Origin: Cyanophora paradoxa | Taxonomy: Eukaryota; Glaucocystophyceae; Cyanophorales; Cyanophoraceae | Reading direction: 5' to 3' | Length of the DNA: 64,000 nt | Assembly: GCA_004431415.1 (NCBI GenBank) | Contig: QPMI01000167.1 | Coordinates: forward strand, 124,001 to 188,000 | Shown here: piece by piece, positions 9,040 through 20,400 of the stretch | Layout: the number at the start of each line of letters is the position of its first letter | Numbering within the stretch: the first letter of the stretch is position 1 | The notes under the pieces: model-generated | What the model was told of the DNA's origin: nothing | The model's input: only the letters and a program-made list of their open reading frames with translations | Database searches by the model: none | Made by a program: the position numbers and the translations under genes

Positions 9040-12000
9040 TCAGCGGGGGCCCTTATTGAGCTTGGCGAGGGCGAGCATGGTGGAGGCGCGCAGGAGGAGC
9101 CAGAAGAGGACCTGCCGCCCCGTCCCGCCCCGCCCCGCGCGCACCAGGAGCCCCAGGTCGAACCACTTGTCCCCGACGCCCGTCCCGTGGTCCAGCACGT
9201 ACAGCTCCAGCGCCCGCGGCTGCCCCGCCGCGATCGCCCGTCCCTCGAACTCGTTCACCATCGACGCTGCCCCGCGCCCCGGCGGCCCCGCGCCGCGGCG
9301 CGCGTGAGCTGCAGGCGGGGCCGGGGGCGGGGCGGGGGCGGGGCGGGGCGGACCGGAGAAGCCGTAGGTGAAGAAGGAGCCGTAGTAGATCCAGAGCCAG
9401 TAGGAGGGGACGAGGTGGCGGGGGACGAAGAAGCCGCCGAACATGAAGGAGACGCCGACGAGGGCGTTGGAGATGATGATGGCCATCGAGGCGTTCCTGG
9501 CCATGGCGCTGAAGAGCTCCGTGCAGCTCGCCGCCACGTTGCTGAAGACCATCACGAAGAGCACGTAGTAGAGCGTCGCCTGCTTGGCCCGCCCCCGCCC
9601 CCGCCCCCGGGGCCCCCCTCGCTCCCCCGCCCCGCCCCGGGGCGGCCGCGGGCGGGCGGGGGGGCGCACGGGTCGGTGTTGAAGCCGAGGAAGGCGTACA
9701 TGATCATGGCGAAGGGGACGAGGACGAGGCAGTTCTGCGGCACCGACACCAGCGTCTTCGCCAGGAAGTACGAGGCCACCGAGTAGCTCCCCGACTGCGT
9801 CTCCCTGCGCCGCCCCTCACCCTCCGGGCCCCGCGGGGCAGGGGGCGGGGGGCGGGGGGCGGGCCTGTTCACCATGAGGCGCTCGGCGATGATGGCCTCG
9901 ATGCTGGAGAAGGAGGAGTAGGTGATGAGGAGGCACACCATGAAGAGCCCCTGCCACTTCAGCATCTCCGTCTCTGCGCCCCCCGCTCGCCCCCGCGTGC
10001 GGGGCCGGTGCGGGGGCGGGGGGCGCACGGTCGGCGGTCGAGCCGTTGGACTTGAAGAGGGAGCCGGCGATGGTGCCGAGCAGGATCCCCTGCGCCATGA
10101 TCCCCAAGAACAGGTTCCCGTCCCGCGCCAGCTGCCCCCCGCCCCGCCCCGTCCGCCCCGCCCCGCCCCCGCCCCCCGGCGCCCCGCGCGGCGGGGCGCA
10201 CGAGCTTGAGGTTGCGGTCGCAGAGGATGGCGGTCTGGCGGAGGAAGCCGCACGCGTCGTCCCGCAGCGTCCCGCTCAGCCCCGCCGGCACGCTCTTCGC
10301 CTGCGCCTCCGCTCGCCACGCGCGGGGCGGGGCGGGGCGGGCGGGGCGGGCGGGGCGGGGCGGGGCGGGGACCTCGGGGTGGGCGATGGCGCGGAGGGCG
10401 GCGGCGGCGGGGGCGCCGAGGGGCGAGGCGGCGTACTCGGCGGCGAGGCGCTCGAGCTTGCGCTCGAGCGCCGCGTGCGCCTCGCCCGGGGCCTCGGCGT
10501 CGCCGCCCGCCGGCTCGCGGAGGGCGAGCGCGGCGCTCCCGATCGGGGGCGAGACGGCCTCGATGAGGAGCTCGGCGGGGGAGAGATCGATGGCGCGAGT
10601 CGCCCCGCATCGCCAGCCCGACCCACGCCAAGTGCGCGACGGCCGCCGCGACGGGCCCGAAGTACGTCGTCCGCCCCCTCGCGAGCAGCAGCAGCGAGTC
10701 GAACATCGAGAAGACCGTGCGCGACGGCTGGTGGATCGTGCTGCGCCCGGCGTCATGATCGGGCCCCGGCGCCCCGCCCCGGCGCCGGGGGCGGACCAGA
10801 GGACCGTGTGGCCGCGCGCCGCCATGCTCTTGAGGAGCTCGACGACGCTGCCGGCAGTGAGCGCGGCCGCCTGCCGGCGCCGATGCCGCACGGCCGGCGC
10901 ACCCGTAGGCGTCGGCCGAGGAGAGGCCGCTCGTCGGCTCGTCCAGGATGAGCACGTTCGGGGAGCGGATGAGCTCCACCCCGATCGAGACGCGCCGCTT
11001 CTCCCCGCCAGAGACGCCCCGCACGAAGCTGCCGCCGACCTGCGGGGCGCTCGGGGCGGCGGGGCGGGGGCGGGGGGCGGGGCGGGGGCGCCTTGGTGGC
11101 GGCGGCCTTGAGGAGGCCGAGCTGGGCGAGGAGCTCGTCGACGCGCGCCGCCCGCTCCGCGTCGCTCCGCGAGGCCGGCAGCGTCAGCCGCGCGCTGTAC
11201 ATCAGCGTCTCCCGCACCGTCAGGTGCTCCAGCAGCACGTCCTCCTGCCCCGCCCCCCCGCCCCGTCGGCTCCGCCCCCCGCCCCCGCCCCGCCCCCCGC
11301 ACCTGGGTGACGTACGAGGTGGCGCGCTGGAGCAGGCGCACGTTCTTCGCCTCTTCCGTCACGAGCTCCTGCGGGGCGCATGCCGCCCGTCGCCCCCCGC
11401 CCCGGCCCCGCCCCGCCCCGCCCCCCGTACCTCCCCGTTCAGGAGGATGCGCCCGCTGATTCGCCCCAAGTTCTTCCGCCCCGCTACAATGTCCAGCAGC
11501 GTACTCTTTCCGCTCCCTGGCCCCGCCCCGTCAGCCCCGGCCGTTGCCACTCGCCGCGCCGGGCACCGCGCCGGCGCCGCGAGGGCGCACCGGAGGGGCC
11601 CATGATCGCCATGCACTCGCCCGATCGCACGTGCGCGTTGATCCCGTGCAGAATGACCTGCCGCGCCGCAAACGGCGTCAGCGCCAAGGGCGCGCGATTG
11701 CGGCACGCGCATGCCTTCAAGAACGAGGGCCGCGGGCCGGGCTCGGGCACCTTGCGCTCGGCCTGCGCGGCCTTGCGGCCGAACCGGCCGCCGCCGACGT
11801 TGACGCTGTAGCCGACGCCGCGGAGGCCGCCGCCGCGGGGGCCCCGCTGCCGCCGGCCGCGCGGTGCCGGGCCGCGTGGTGCCGGGCGGCAGCACGCGCT
11901 CGAGGAGGCTCGCGGGAACAACCCCGGAGGCGGCGCGCGGCTGCCCGGCCGCTGTCGCCGGGCGCTTGGCGCTGCCGGGGCGCGCCTTTGCGCTCTTCCC

Positions 12001-12069
12001 TGTCGAGGGGCGGCTCCCGCCGAGGAGCGGGCTGTAGGGCCTCTCCGCCGTGCTCATCGCCGCCGTCAT
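9040..12069 (-). CDS. ABC transporter, subfamily G (half-transporter, NBD-TMD)
   Basis: Predicted membrane exporter of the WHITE/ABCG type, with the nucleotide-binding domain first. After an Arg/Ser/Pro-rich N-terminus, exons give [20 protein letters not shown] then [21 protein letters not shown] (Walker A rebuilt across an intron with CTGACGGGGCGGGGCCAG), [37 protein letters not shown] (signature), NVLILDEP (Walker B), a GHTVL|CTIHQPS H-loop region and [17 protein letters not shown]. The membrane domain follows: [98 protein letters not shown]. It ends [10 protein letters not shown] with TGA at 9040-9042. The D-loop reads SGLSS where the family norm is SGLDS. The ATG at 12067-12069 lies in a segment duplicated in the next gene; an upstream in-frame ATG is at 12358-12360. 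There is a frame break near 10590. The substrate is unknown. Confidence 0.9.
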
Positions 12070-12266
12070 GGGGCGCTCGCGGGGCGCGCTGAGCGGACGA
12101 CTGCGGGCCGCCTTGGGCGCCACAGTCGTGTATGCCGCCGCGCCGGCGCCGGCGGCGGATGCTGTTTGCGGTGTCAGACGCCGCACGGAAAAGGTCGAGC
12201 AACAGCAGGGGCGGACAGGGTCGGGGGGTGCGGGAGGCGCTCCGGGGCCGCTTCTCCGCGCTGCAG
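11830..12266 (-). repeat. duplicated exon segment, copy 1 (ABCG gene)
   Basis: This segment is almost identical to 14839-15260. The difference in length is 15 bp, a direct duplication of a GGTGCCGGGC-type unit present only in this copy, plus at least one substitution. On the minus strand both copies begin right after CTGCAG, which serves as a splice acceptor in the CCDC81-like gene. They encode the same Ser/Pro/Arg-rich peptide ([20 protein letters not shown]). The sharing of coding DNA between two unrelated neighbouring genes implies segmental duplication or exon shuffling. Confidence 0.9.
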
Positions 12267-12360
12267 TGGATCTACCCGTTGGTGGACTGCGCCTCGTGCC
12301 GTTGCGGGCGCATGTTTCTGTCTGCAGCCTGCATGTTTCTCGAAGTACATGGATGCTCAT

Positions 12361-12835
12361 CAGCGTGCGCCACTGTGCAAGTGTGCATCAGTGGCCACAA
12401 TGAAACCCAATACACGCATGCGCATGCGCACCCGACGGTTTCGGCGGAGCTGGGGCGTAGGAGACGGCCGCGCCGGCGGGCATGCTTTGGCGAGGGCTGG
12501 GTGCTATCTCTGGCGCCACCGCGCTCGCCATCAACTGGTATGGTGCAGCGCTAGCCGCCGCGCCGCCGCGCGCAAGCTAGCGCTCCGACCAACGCGGGCT
12601 GTTTCTGCACTGCGTTACTGCGGTTACTGCGTTACTGCGGAGCGGCCGGATCGGAGCCTCGCGGAGGACCGCGAGTCCGCACTGCGGCAAGGCAATTCAT
12701 CACGGCATTGCAGCCTGTTGTCGTCTTTAGACCGTGTGTACATTCTTTCTGCAGTCTCAAGCTGTCAAGGCGCGTGCGCTGGAGGCGCTTGCGAGGCCCT
12801 GAGGAGCGAGTGGAGCGTGTTCAGGCGCGGTGGCC
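12361..12835. other. intergenic between ABCG and CCDC81-like genes
   Basis: No gene is supported. The region contains ACGCATGCGCATGCGCAC (palindromic) near 12413-12430, a tandem TGCGTTACTGCGGTTACTGCG stretch near 12610-12640, and GCTAGCGCT words. It is expected to contain the 3' end region of the CCDC81-like gene and the 5' region of the ABCG gene, both on the minus strand. Confidence 0.4.
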
Positions 12836-15800
12836 CTAGGCGACGAGCGGGGTGCGGGGCCGGGCGGTGTGGTAGCCCGTGGGGAGACGCCCGTGGCAGC
12901 GGATGCAGCACGGGCACTCCTCCCCCGCCTCCTCCCCCACGCCGCCCGCGATGGCCGCCGCACCGCTCGACGCCTGCGCCGGGGTGAGCGGGGCCGGCGG
13001 GCGCGGGGGCGGGGCGGGTGCGGGGCGCCTCGGAGGGGTCGGCGTCGGCGCGGGCCTCGAGGAGAGCGCGGCCGGCGCGCTCCGCCACCTGCAGGTCCAG
13101 CGCCCGCCGCAGCGCCGCCCGCCGCTCCGCCGCCGCCCGCCTCCTCCGCACGCTCCCGCTCCATCCTGCCGCCGTCTTGCCCCGGACACGCCGGCGGGCG
13201 GCGGGGCGCGCACGCGAGGGCGGCGCGGTGGGCGGCGGCGGCGGCCTCCTCGCGCTCCCGCCGGCCCCGCTCCGCGCGCTCGGCGGCCAGCATCTCGAGC
13301 TCCCGCCTGCCGCCCCGCTCGGCCCCGCCGCCGCCGACGCGGCGCAGATCGTCGCGGGGCGCACCGCCGGGCGGCGTTGAACTCCGAGGCGGAGCGGGCG
13401 CGCTCGGCGGCGGCGGCGAGGCGCTCCGGGTCGAGCTCCTCTCCGACCTGCCGGCCCCGTGAGCTCCGCACGCGCCCGCCCCGCGCCCCGCCGCCCCGCA
13501 CCGCCAGCGAGGCCGCGCTCGCCTCATGCTCGCCCCGGCCCGCGTCGCCCGCCGCGCTGCGATCGCCGCCGCCCGCTCCGCTGCGAGCGCCGCGGCGCGG
13601 GCCTCCCGCGCGCGGGCTTCCTCCTCGAGCCTGCGGCGCCGCGTCGGAGGCCACACCGCAGAGGATGCGCGGGCCACGCACTGCTGTCGGACGCGCGCTG
13701 CGACCGCCGCGTCCGCCTCGCGCTCCGTCCGCGCCCGCGCCTCGGCGTCGGCCTGAGATTGGGCGTCAGGAGGGGAGGGAGGTGGCGGGGCGTGGGGCGC
13801 GGGGGCGACCTTGCGGGCGGCAGCGGCGGCGAGCTGCTCGCGCATGAGGCGGGAGGCCTCGGCGCGGCGCGCCGCGCTGCCCGTCTCCAGGCCCTCCACC
13901 CCGGGCAGGCTCGTCCCACCCGCCTCCTTAGCCTCGCCCCGCCTCTTTTCCTCCACCTGCTTCGCCCTCAGCCCTCGCCTCGGGCGGCGCGGCGCAGCGG
14001 CGCGCCTGTGCGGCAAGGGCGCCCGCGACGGCGCGCTGCTGTGCCACTTTCTCCTCCCGCCGCCGCCGCTCCTCCTCCGCCAGCCTGCGCCGCCTCAGCG
14101 GGATCCGGCGGAGGGGAATGGCGGGGTGGGCGGACGCTGCGGCGGCGCGGCGCGTGGATTCCACCTCGAGGCGGCGGGCCTCTTCGGCGGCCCGCTGCGC
14201 CTCCTGCTTCAGCGTGAGCTGGTGGTCCAGATCCAGCTTGAGCTCCGACGCCGTTCGCGGCCGCGCCTGTGCCGCCGCCGCCGCCGCCGCCGTGCCCGAC
14301 AGCTGCTCGTGCGCCGCAGCCGCCTGCGCGGGGCGGCGGGTCGGAGGGGGGTGGGGAGGGGCGGAGGGCGGGACGGACGGCGGCGTCCTCGCGGCGGCCT
14401 CGAGCTCGCGCTCGCGGCGCTGGCGGCCGCCTCCTCGTTCATCCCGTCCACCGCCCGCCGCCTCTCCCGCGCCCGCGCCCGCGCATCCTGCACCCCGTCA
14501 CCGCACGGCCCGCCGGCAGAGAGCGGGGGGACGCACGCGGGCCTGCTCGAGGGCGGCACGGTCCGAGAGGCGGACGCTGGAGGCCTCGGTGGCGCGGGCC
14601 TCGGCGGAGAGGCGGCGGCGCTCGGCGGCGGCGGCGAGCTGCGCGGCCCGCTCGCGGCAGACGTCGCACACGACGTCCATCGCCCCGCCGCCCCGCGCCC
14701 CGCACGGCCCGCACGCCTCCGCGGTCTCCCCAACGCCTCCCCCGCCGGCGAGGGCGATCGTCGCGGGCGCCGACGCCGGCGGCTCGACCTCCAGGCTCGA
14801 CCCCGTCGCGTCCAGCGTCGCCTCCGCCGCCTCCACCTCCGCCGCGGGGGCCCCGCTGCCGCCGGCCGCGCGGTGCCGGGCGGCAGCACGCGCTCGAGGA
14901 GGCTCGCGGGAACGACCCCGGAGGCGGCGCGCGGCTGCCCGGCCGCTGTCGCCGGGCGCTTGGCGCTGCCGGGGCGCGCCTTTGCGCTCTTCCCTGTCGA
15001 GGGGCGGCTCCCGCCGAGGAGCGGGCTGTAGGGCCTCTCCGCCGTGCTCATCGCCGCCGTCATGGGGCGCTCGCGGGGCGCGCTGAGCGGACGACTGCGG
15101 GCCGCCTTGGGCGCCACAGTCGTGTATGCCGCCGCGCCGGCGCCGGCGGCGGATGCTGTTTGCGGTGTCAGACGCCGCACGGAAAAGGTCGAGCAACAGC
15201 AGGGGCGGACAGGGTCGGGGGGTGCGGGAGGCGCTCCGGGGCCGCTTCTCCGCGCTGCAGGGGAGTAAGACGCGGGGGGGGGGGGGGGGGGGGGAACGGG
15301 GGCAGGCAGAGGGCGGACGAGGGCGGGGAGGCCTTGGTGACGGTGGAGGGGTGCCCCGCGGTGCTCGCCGCCGTCGATGGCCGCCTCGGCGTCCGCGTCG
15401 GCGAGAGGGCCTGCGCCCGCTCCTCAGCCGCCACACGCCGTGAAGAGGAGGCCGGCGGGGAGCACCCGTGCGCTCTGCTCCGAGTGCTGCGCCAGCCGGC
15501 GCATGAAGTCGGGGCTGAACCGCACGAAGGGCTGCTTCCCCCGTGTGTACTTGAACTGCCCGAAGCTGCCCCGCGCAAACTGAGAACAACATCGCGGCGG
15601 GCATTTCAGGGGGCAATACCCGAGCTCTATTAGACACGGCCGTTCGTCCCGGCATGCGTCTCCGATGTGGGTGAGCAGGTCTCGAATGATTGCGGCGCAC
15701 TCGTCTTTGGTGACACAAGCGGCTTCGCCAATGAGCTGCCAAGATCGCGTGAGACATCGCCCGGAAGTGGACAGGAGGCTGGCGCACCGAGTAGTTAGGC

Positions 15801-16290
15801 AGCACGGCTGGGGTCACGCCAGATGCCAGTGCCTTTCTATCCACGCGAAGGTTGTTCGCCCGGGCAAAGCGTTCAGAAAGAGCGAAGACAGGGATACGGC
15901 TAATGAGGGGCGATCTACGCCCCCGGGTCAGATCAGTCTGTGCTTAGAGGAGTAATTGACTGATTCTGGCCGATCGATGGCGGACCCATTCAGGCTCATC
16001 TCTGTGATCTGCTGGAATCCAAAGAGGCCGAACGATGGCAGATTGACACCCTGTGGGTGGGGGGCGCGCAACTTCTTCAGCACGAGGACGGAGCGCAATG
16101 TTAGGGCTATGAGCATCCGCACGCGTCCAAGCGTCAGGGATTTGGCGATGTGGGCGCAAAGCTGCTCGAAGACGCGTTTGACCTTCGAGCGGGCGTCAGC
16201 AGCTACGATATCGCATGTAAAAGCAACCTGCCTTCTCCTTGCTGCTCTCCTTTCTCCGCTCGGCCGCCTCGGCGGCGAGCAGGTCGGCAT
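12836..16290 (-). CDS. CCDC81-like HU-domain / coiled-coil protein
   Basis: Resembles coiled-coil domain-containing protein 81, a centrosome- and cilium-associated protein with paired HU-like folds at the N-terminus and Cys-rich coiled coils after them. From the ATG at 16288-16290: RSKVKRVFEQLCAHIAKSL and GVNLPSFGLFGFQQ (first HU domain); PVFALSERFARANNLRV, then GEAACVTKDECAAIIRDLL, HIGDACRDERPCLIELG, QFKYTRGKQPFVRFSPDFMR (second HU domain). A Ser/Pro-rich part follows, shared with the ABCG gene (14839-15260), then VVCDVCRERAAQLAAAAERR, a Cys-x2-Cys helix typical of CCDC81. Long Ala/Glu/Arg coiled coils run from about 14600 to 12950, and a final CPCCIRCHGRLPTGY segment ends in TPLVA with a stop at 12836-12838. 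Frame changes between the HU exons mean small introns there are not fully resolved. Confidence 0.72.
14839..15260 (-). repeat. duplicated exon segment, copy 2 (CCDC81-like gene)
   Basis: Partner of 11830-12266. In this gene the segment is internal and follows a CTGCAG splice acceptor, so this copy is the more likely source. The copy in the ABCG gene sits at its 5' end. Near-perfect identity over about 420 bp, including presumed silent positions, points to a recent duplication or gene conversion. Confidence 0.85.
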
Positions 16291-17483
16291 TCAAAAGCAT
16301 GGCGGTTCCGGTTGGTGGTATTTCCTGACTGATTGAGCTGGCTAGCTAGCTGGTTTACAACGGGCGGTGTCCTCCGCGCGGGCCGCTCCGGGATCCTGAC
16401 GTGCTGGTGGCGCCTGGCTTTTTGAAAAACCAAGACGACGTACCCAGAAGCACGGGGTACACACTAGACAACCTTGCGCGGCCCTTTCGCGCTTTCCGCG
16501 CTTCCTGCCCAGGCCCTTCCGCGCTTTCACGACAGGGACATGGAGGTGTACGTCCTTTCGAGGCTTCTCGCGGCGTGCCAAGGTGCGATCGCGACTTAAG
16601 CGGCGCAGATAAGGTATGGGTTGGACCCGGGACGGGGTTGGAAGCGCAGTTCTGATTGACTTCTCGGCTCTCCTGTGCCCTGGGTCTTGTCACGCTGCGG
16701 ATACTATCAACAGCTCGCAACGTTTTGACGGGCTCGCGCCAGTCGCGTCCCGGCGCTTTTGCGAGTTGGACATTTCCTTCCCCTTCTGCCTCCTCATTCC
16801 TTACTGAGTTATCGTACGATCGCGACCCGGGCTGTGGCGGCCGTACAATCACTTACAAGTTAAGCGGCGCAGATAAGGTATGGATTGGACGGGGTTGTAA
16901 GCGCAGTTCTGATTGACTTCTCGGCTCTCCTGTGCCCTGGGTCTTGTCACGCTGCGGATATTATCAACAGCTCGCAACGTTTTGACGGGCTCGCGCCAGT
17001 CGCGTCCCGGCGCTTTTGCGAGTTGGACATTTCCTTCCCCCCTCTGCCTCCTCATTCGTTATCATGCATTTGAGAATCTCTTCCTCCGTTCTGTTAGCTG
17101 TGCCATCCACTTTTCCGACTCGCTCGCCTCTTCGGCTTGTATTATCAGGTTCTAGCCCTTCGCTAGGCCCTCGGCGTCTACTCCCTTATTAAGCCATGCC
17201 CTCTGCATGGGCCAGCCCTCTGCATGGGCCTGTCGAGTTTAAGATGCAGGATTTGGTGGTAGATCAGGTTATTTATGACCTCGCTGCACGATTTGTATGG
17301 CGCAAAATTTGTATGGCGGGACCTTAAGACAACCTTGCGAGGTCACCAAGGGCGTTCAATTGCAAGGTCCCTTGTCAAGTTGAGGAGGGGTACCAAGGCC
17401 AAACCCTACCGCAGAACGGATAGCTGCAGGGCCTGCAGCTCAAGCCGCCCAGAGAAGATATATTGACGTTGACGAACTGGCAA
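16291..17483. other. intergenic, holds a tandem repeat
   Basis: Apart from the repeat at 16596-17065, no gene is recognised. The base composition is lower in GC than that of the flanking genes. Small frames occur on both strands but none shows a domain, and the repeat copies break them differently. The upstream region of the CCDC81-like gene should lie at its left end and the 3' flank of the zinc-finger gene at its right end. A partial direct repeat, 'gccctctgcatgggcc', occurs twice near 17200-17230. Confidence 0.4.
16596..17065. repeat. tandem direct repeat, two units offset by 264 bp
   Basis: Unit 1 starts with TTAAGCGGCGCAGATAAGG at 16596 and unit 2 with the same word at 16860. Each runs through TTCTGATTGACTTCTCGGCT, TGGGTCTTGTCACGCTGCGG, CAACAGCTCGCAACGTTTTG and GCGTCCCGGCGCTTTTGCG to CTGCCTCCTCATT. 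Unit 1 carries a few extra bases (for example CCCGGGA near 16629) and a 45-bp tail before unit 2. The two copies differ by few substitutions, so the duplication is recent. There are no transposon hallmarks. Confidence 0.9.
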
Positions 17484-20400
17484 CTAGAGCTTGGTGCCGC
17501 ATTCGCCACAGAACTTGGCAGCGGGTGCGAGGGGCGCTCTGCAGCCGCCGCAGACCCGGGAGTCGGCGCCTTCCTTGGGCTTGCAGGACTGAGATCGAAT
17601 TCGAAGAGGCGCCGTGTGAGCAGGCGCCGGCGGCCCGTGGCGGCAGCGGGGAGGAGGGCGCGGCGGCTCGCCTTGAGGTGGACGAGGAGGCGGTCGGGGG
17701 GGTTGAAGGAGCGGGCGCAGTTGGGGCAGCGCGGGAGGCTCCCCTCGAAGACCCGCCCCGCCTCCGCGTTGTACGCCTCCAGCTCCTCCTGCCCCGCCCC
17801 TGCCCCCGGCACCTGCCCCGCCCCTCAGCCGCCGGCCCCGGCCCCGTCCCCCGCCCTCCCCCCGCACCGGGCGCCCCGGCGGGTCGGGGAGCGCGCTGCG
17901 CGGTGCCGCCTCAGCGCTGGCGGGCCCGTCGGCGCGGCGCAGACGCGGGCGCACGTCTTGAGGGCGTACTCGAGCGACGCCTGCTCCTGCCCGGGCGTCG
18001 GCCCCGCGCCCCGCGCCCCGCGCCCCGCCCCATCCGCCCCGGCCCGCCCGCACCCCCTCCCCGCCTACCTTCTCGCGCTTGGCGATGCACTGGCGGGGGG
18101 CGTGAGGTGCGCGGGGCGGGGTGGGCGGCGGGGCGCAGGCGCCTGGGCGTGTGAATGGCGATCGAGCTGGTGCCGAAGCCGCGCCCGCAGACGTAGCTGC
18201 CGGCGCTGGGTTGGCGGCGCCGCGGCGGCCGCCCGCGCCGCGCCGCACCAGGTGACCGTCTTGGGCGCCTTGGCGGCCAGGCCCGGCGAGGCGCCCCCGA
18301 GGCGGCGCTGGGGGCCCCGGCGAGGCCGCCGGCCGCCCCCGCCCCAGCCCCCTCGGGGGCCTTGGCCTTGCAGGACTTCAGGTGCGGGTCCAGGCTCCCC
18401 TGCGCGCCGCCCCTCGGCCGGCCGCCCCCGGGGCGCCGCGCGGGGCGCACCGGGTTGAAGGTGCGCCCGCAGTTGGGGCACGGCACGAGGGCGCCGTTGT
18501 ACTGCCGCCCCCGTCACCGGCGCCGCAAACGAACCGCGACGGGGCGAAGCGGAACCGATTGGAAGGCGGCGTCGTTGTAGGCTGCCGCGGCCGCGGTCAT
18601 GGCGGGCGGCAGGAACACGGACGGGGCGCGAGGCGGATGGCGCCCGGGGCGACTGACCTTGGAAGTCCTCCGCGCGGGCCCCGGGGCCCGGCAGCGGCAG
18701 CGCCGGCGGGGCCGGCGCCGGTGTGCGCAGGCGCGGCTCGAGCTGGGGCGGGTGAGGGCCGGGGGCGGGGGGGGCGGGGCGGGCGGACGAGCTCCTGCTC
18801 CTTCTCGCGCTTCTTGAGGCACTGGGGCGTGTGGATCCCGATCGAGGAGCTCCCGAACTGCTTCCCGCAGAGGTAGCTGCCCCGGCGCGTCACCGCCGGC
18901 ATCCCGCGCAGCCGCTGGCCCCGCGCGGCGCGCACCAGACGATGGTCCGCGGCGCCTTCTCGAACGCCGCGCCCGCCGCGCCCGACCCGCCGGCCCCGCC
19001 GGCCCCGCCCGAGGCGCCCCCGAGCGGCGGCCCGCCGGCCGCCTCTTTCGGCTTGCAGGAGCGGAGGTGGACCTCGAGCCGGTCCTGCGCGCGCCGAGGG
19101 TGACTTGTGCCCGGGGCGCGCTGCGCTGGCGGCGCGCCGGTTGGAAGGTCCGGCGGCAGTTGGGGCAGGCGGCGAGAGAGGAGCGATTGAAGATCTGCAG
19201 GGACGCTTCGCCGACACGACCAGGCTCAAAATAGCTTGACCAGGCACCTCGAGGGATGCTTCGTTGTACGCCTTCAGGTCCCCTGCCGGCGTCCGCTCGT
19301 GCGGCAGCGCGATCGCCGGCGGCTGCACGACCCGTCGGGCGCGCGCCGGGCGGGGAAGAGAGGGGGTGGGGGGCGGCACGGCGGGGGCCGGGGAGCGGAG
19401 GTGCGGCTCGAGCTTGTCCTGCTCGGCCTCGCGCTTCTTGGCGCACTGGGGCATGTGGATGGCGATCGAGCTCGTCCCGAACGACCGCCCGCACAGGTAG
19501 CTGCCGCCCCGCTCGGCCCTTGCCGCTTCCACTCCCCGCCCCCGCGCCCCGCGCCCCGGCCCCACGCGCACCACGCCACCGTGCGAGGGCCATCTCCTCC
19601 GCCAGCCCCCGCAACCCCTCCGCCAGCACTCGACCCCGCCGACGGCGCCGCGGGAAGAGCGGGGGCGCCCTGCGGGACGTAAGAAAGAGCGTCGACGCGA
19701 AAAAAGAGTTCTGCAGCCGCCGCAGACCCGGGAGTCGGCGCCTTCCTTGGGCTTGCAGGACTGAGATCGAATTCGAAGAGGCGCCGTGTGAGCAGGCGCC
19801 GGCGGCCCGTGGCGGCAGCGGGGAGGAGGGCGCGGCGGCTCGCCTTGAGGTGGACGAGGAGGCGGTCGGGGGGTTGAAGGAGCGGGCGCAGTTGGGGCAG
19901 CGCGGGAGGCTCCCCTCGAAGACCCGCCCCGCCTCCGCGTTGTACGCCTCCAGCTCCTCCTGCCCGCCCCTGCCCCGGCACCTGCCCGCCCCTCAGCCGC
20001 CGGCCCGGCCCGTCCCCGCCCTCCCCCGCACCGGGCGCCCGGCGGGTCGGGGAGCGCGCTGCGCGGTGCCGCCTCAGCGCTGGCGGCCCGTCGGCGCGGC
20101 GCAGACGCGGGCGCACGTCTTGAGGGCGTACTCGAGCGACGCCTGCTCCTGCCGGGCGTCGGCCCGCGCCCCGCGCCCCGCGCCCCGCGCCCCGCGCCCC
20201 GCCCCATCCGCCCCGGCCCCGCCCCGCACCCCTCCCGCCTACCTTCTCGCGCTTGGCGATGCACTGGCGGGGGCGTGAGGTGCGCGGGCGGAGCGGGGCG
20301 GCGGGGCGCAGGCGCCTGGGGCGTGTGAATGGCGATCGAGCTGGTGCCGAAGCCGCGCCCGCAGACGTAGCTGCCGGCGCTGGGTTGGCGGCGCCGCGGC

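Noticed and set aside
14197-14310. GCCGCCGCC runs as a CRISPR or satellite array
   Set aside because: These are codon repeats for Ala-rich coiled coils. There are no regular spacers, and the genome is eukaryotic.
15410-15440. A 26-nt intron in the CCDC81-like gene (GTGTGGCGGC...GGGCGCAG)
   Set aside because: Splice words and frame fit, but 26 nt is below most known limits and exon continuity there is low-complexity, so the case is too weak.
18597-20264. Single 555-codon frame across the zinc-finger array
   Set aside because: It mixes exons in and out of frame and reads introns; the proper fingers need splices that split the first Cys codon.
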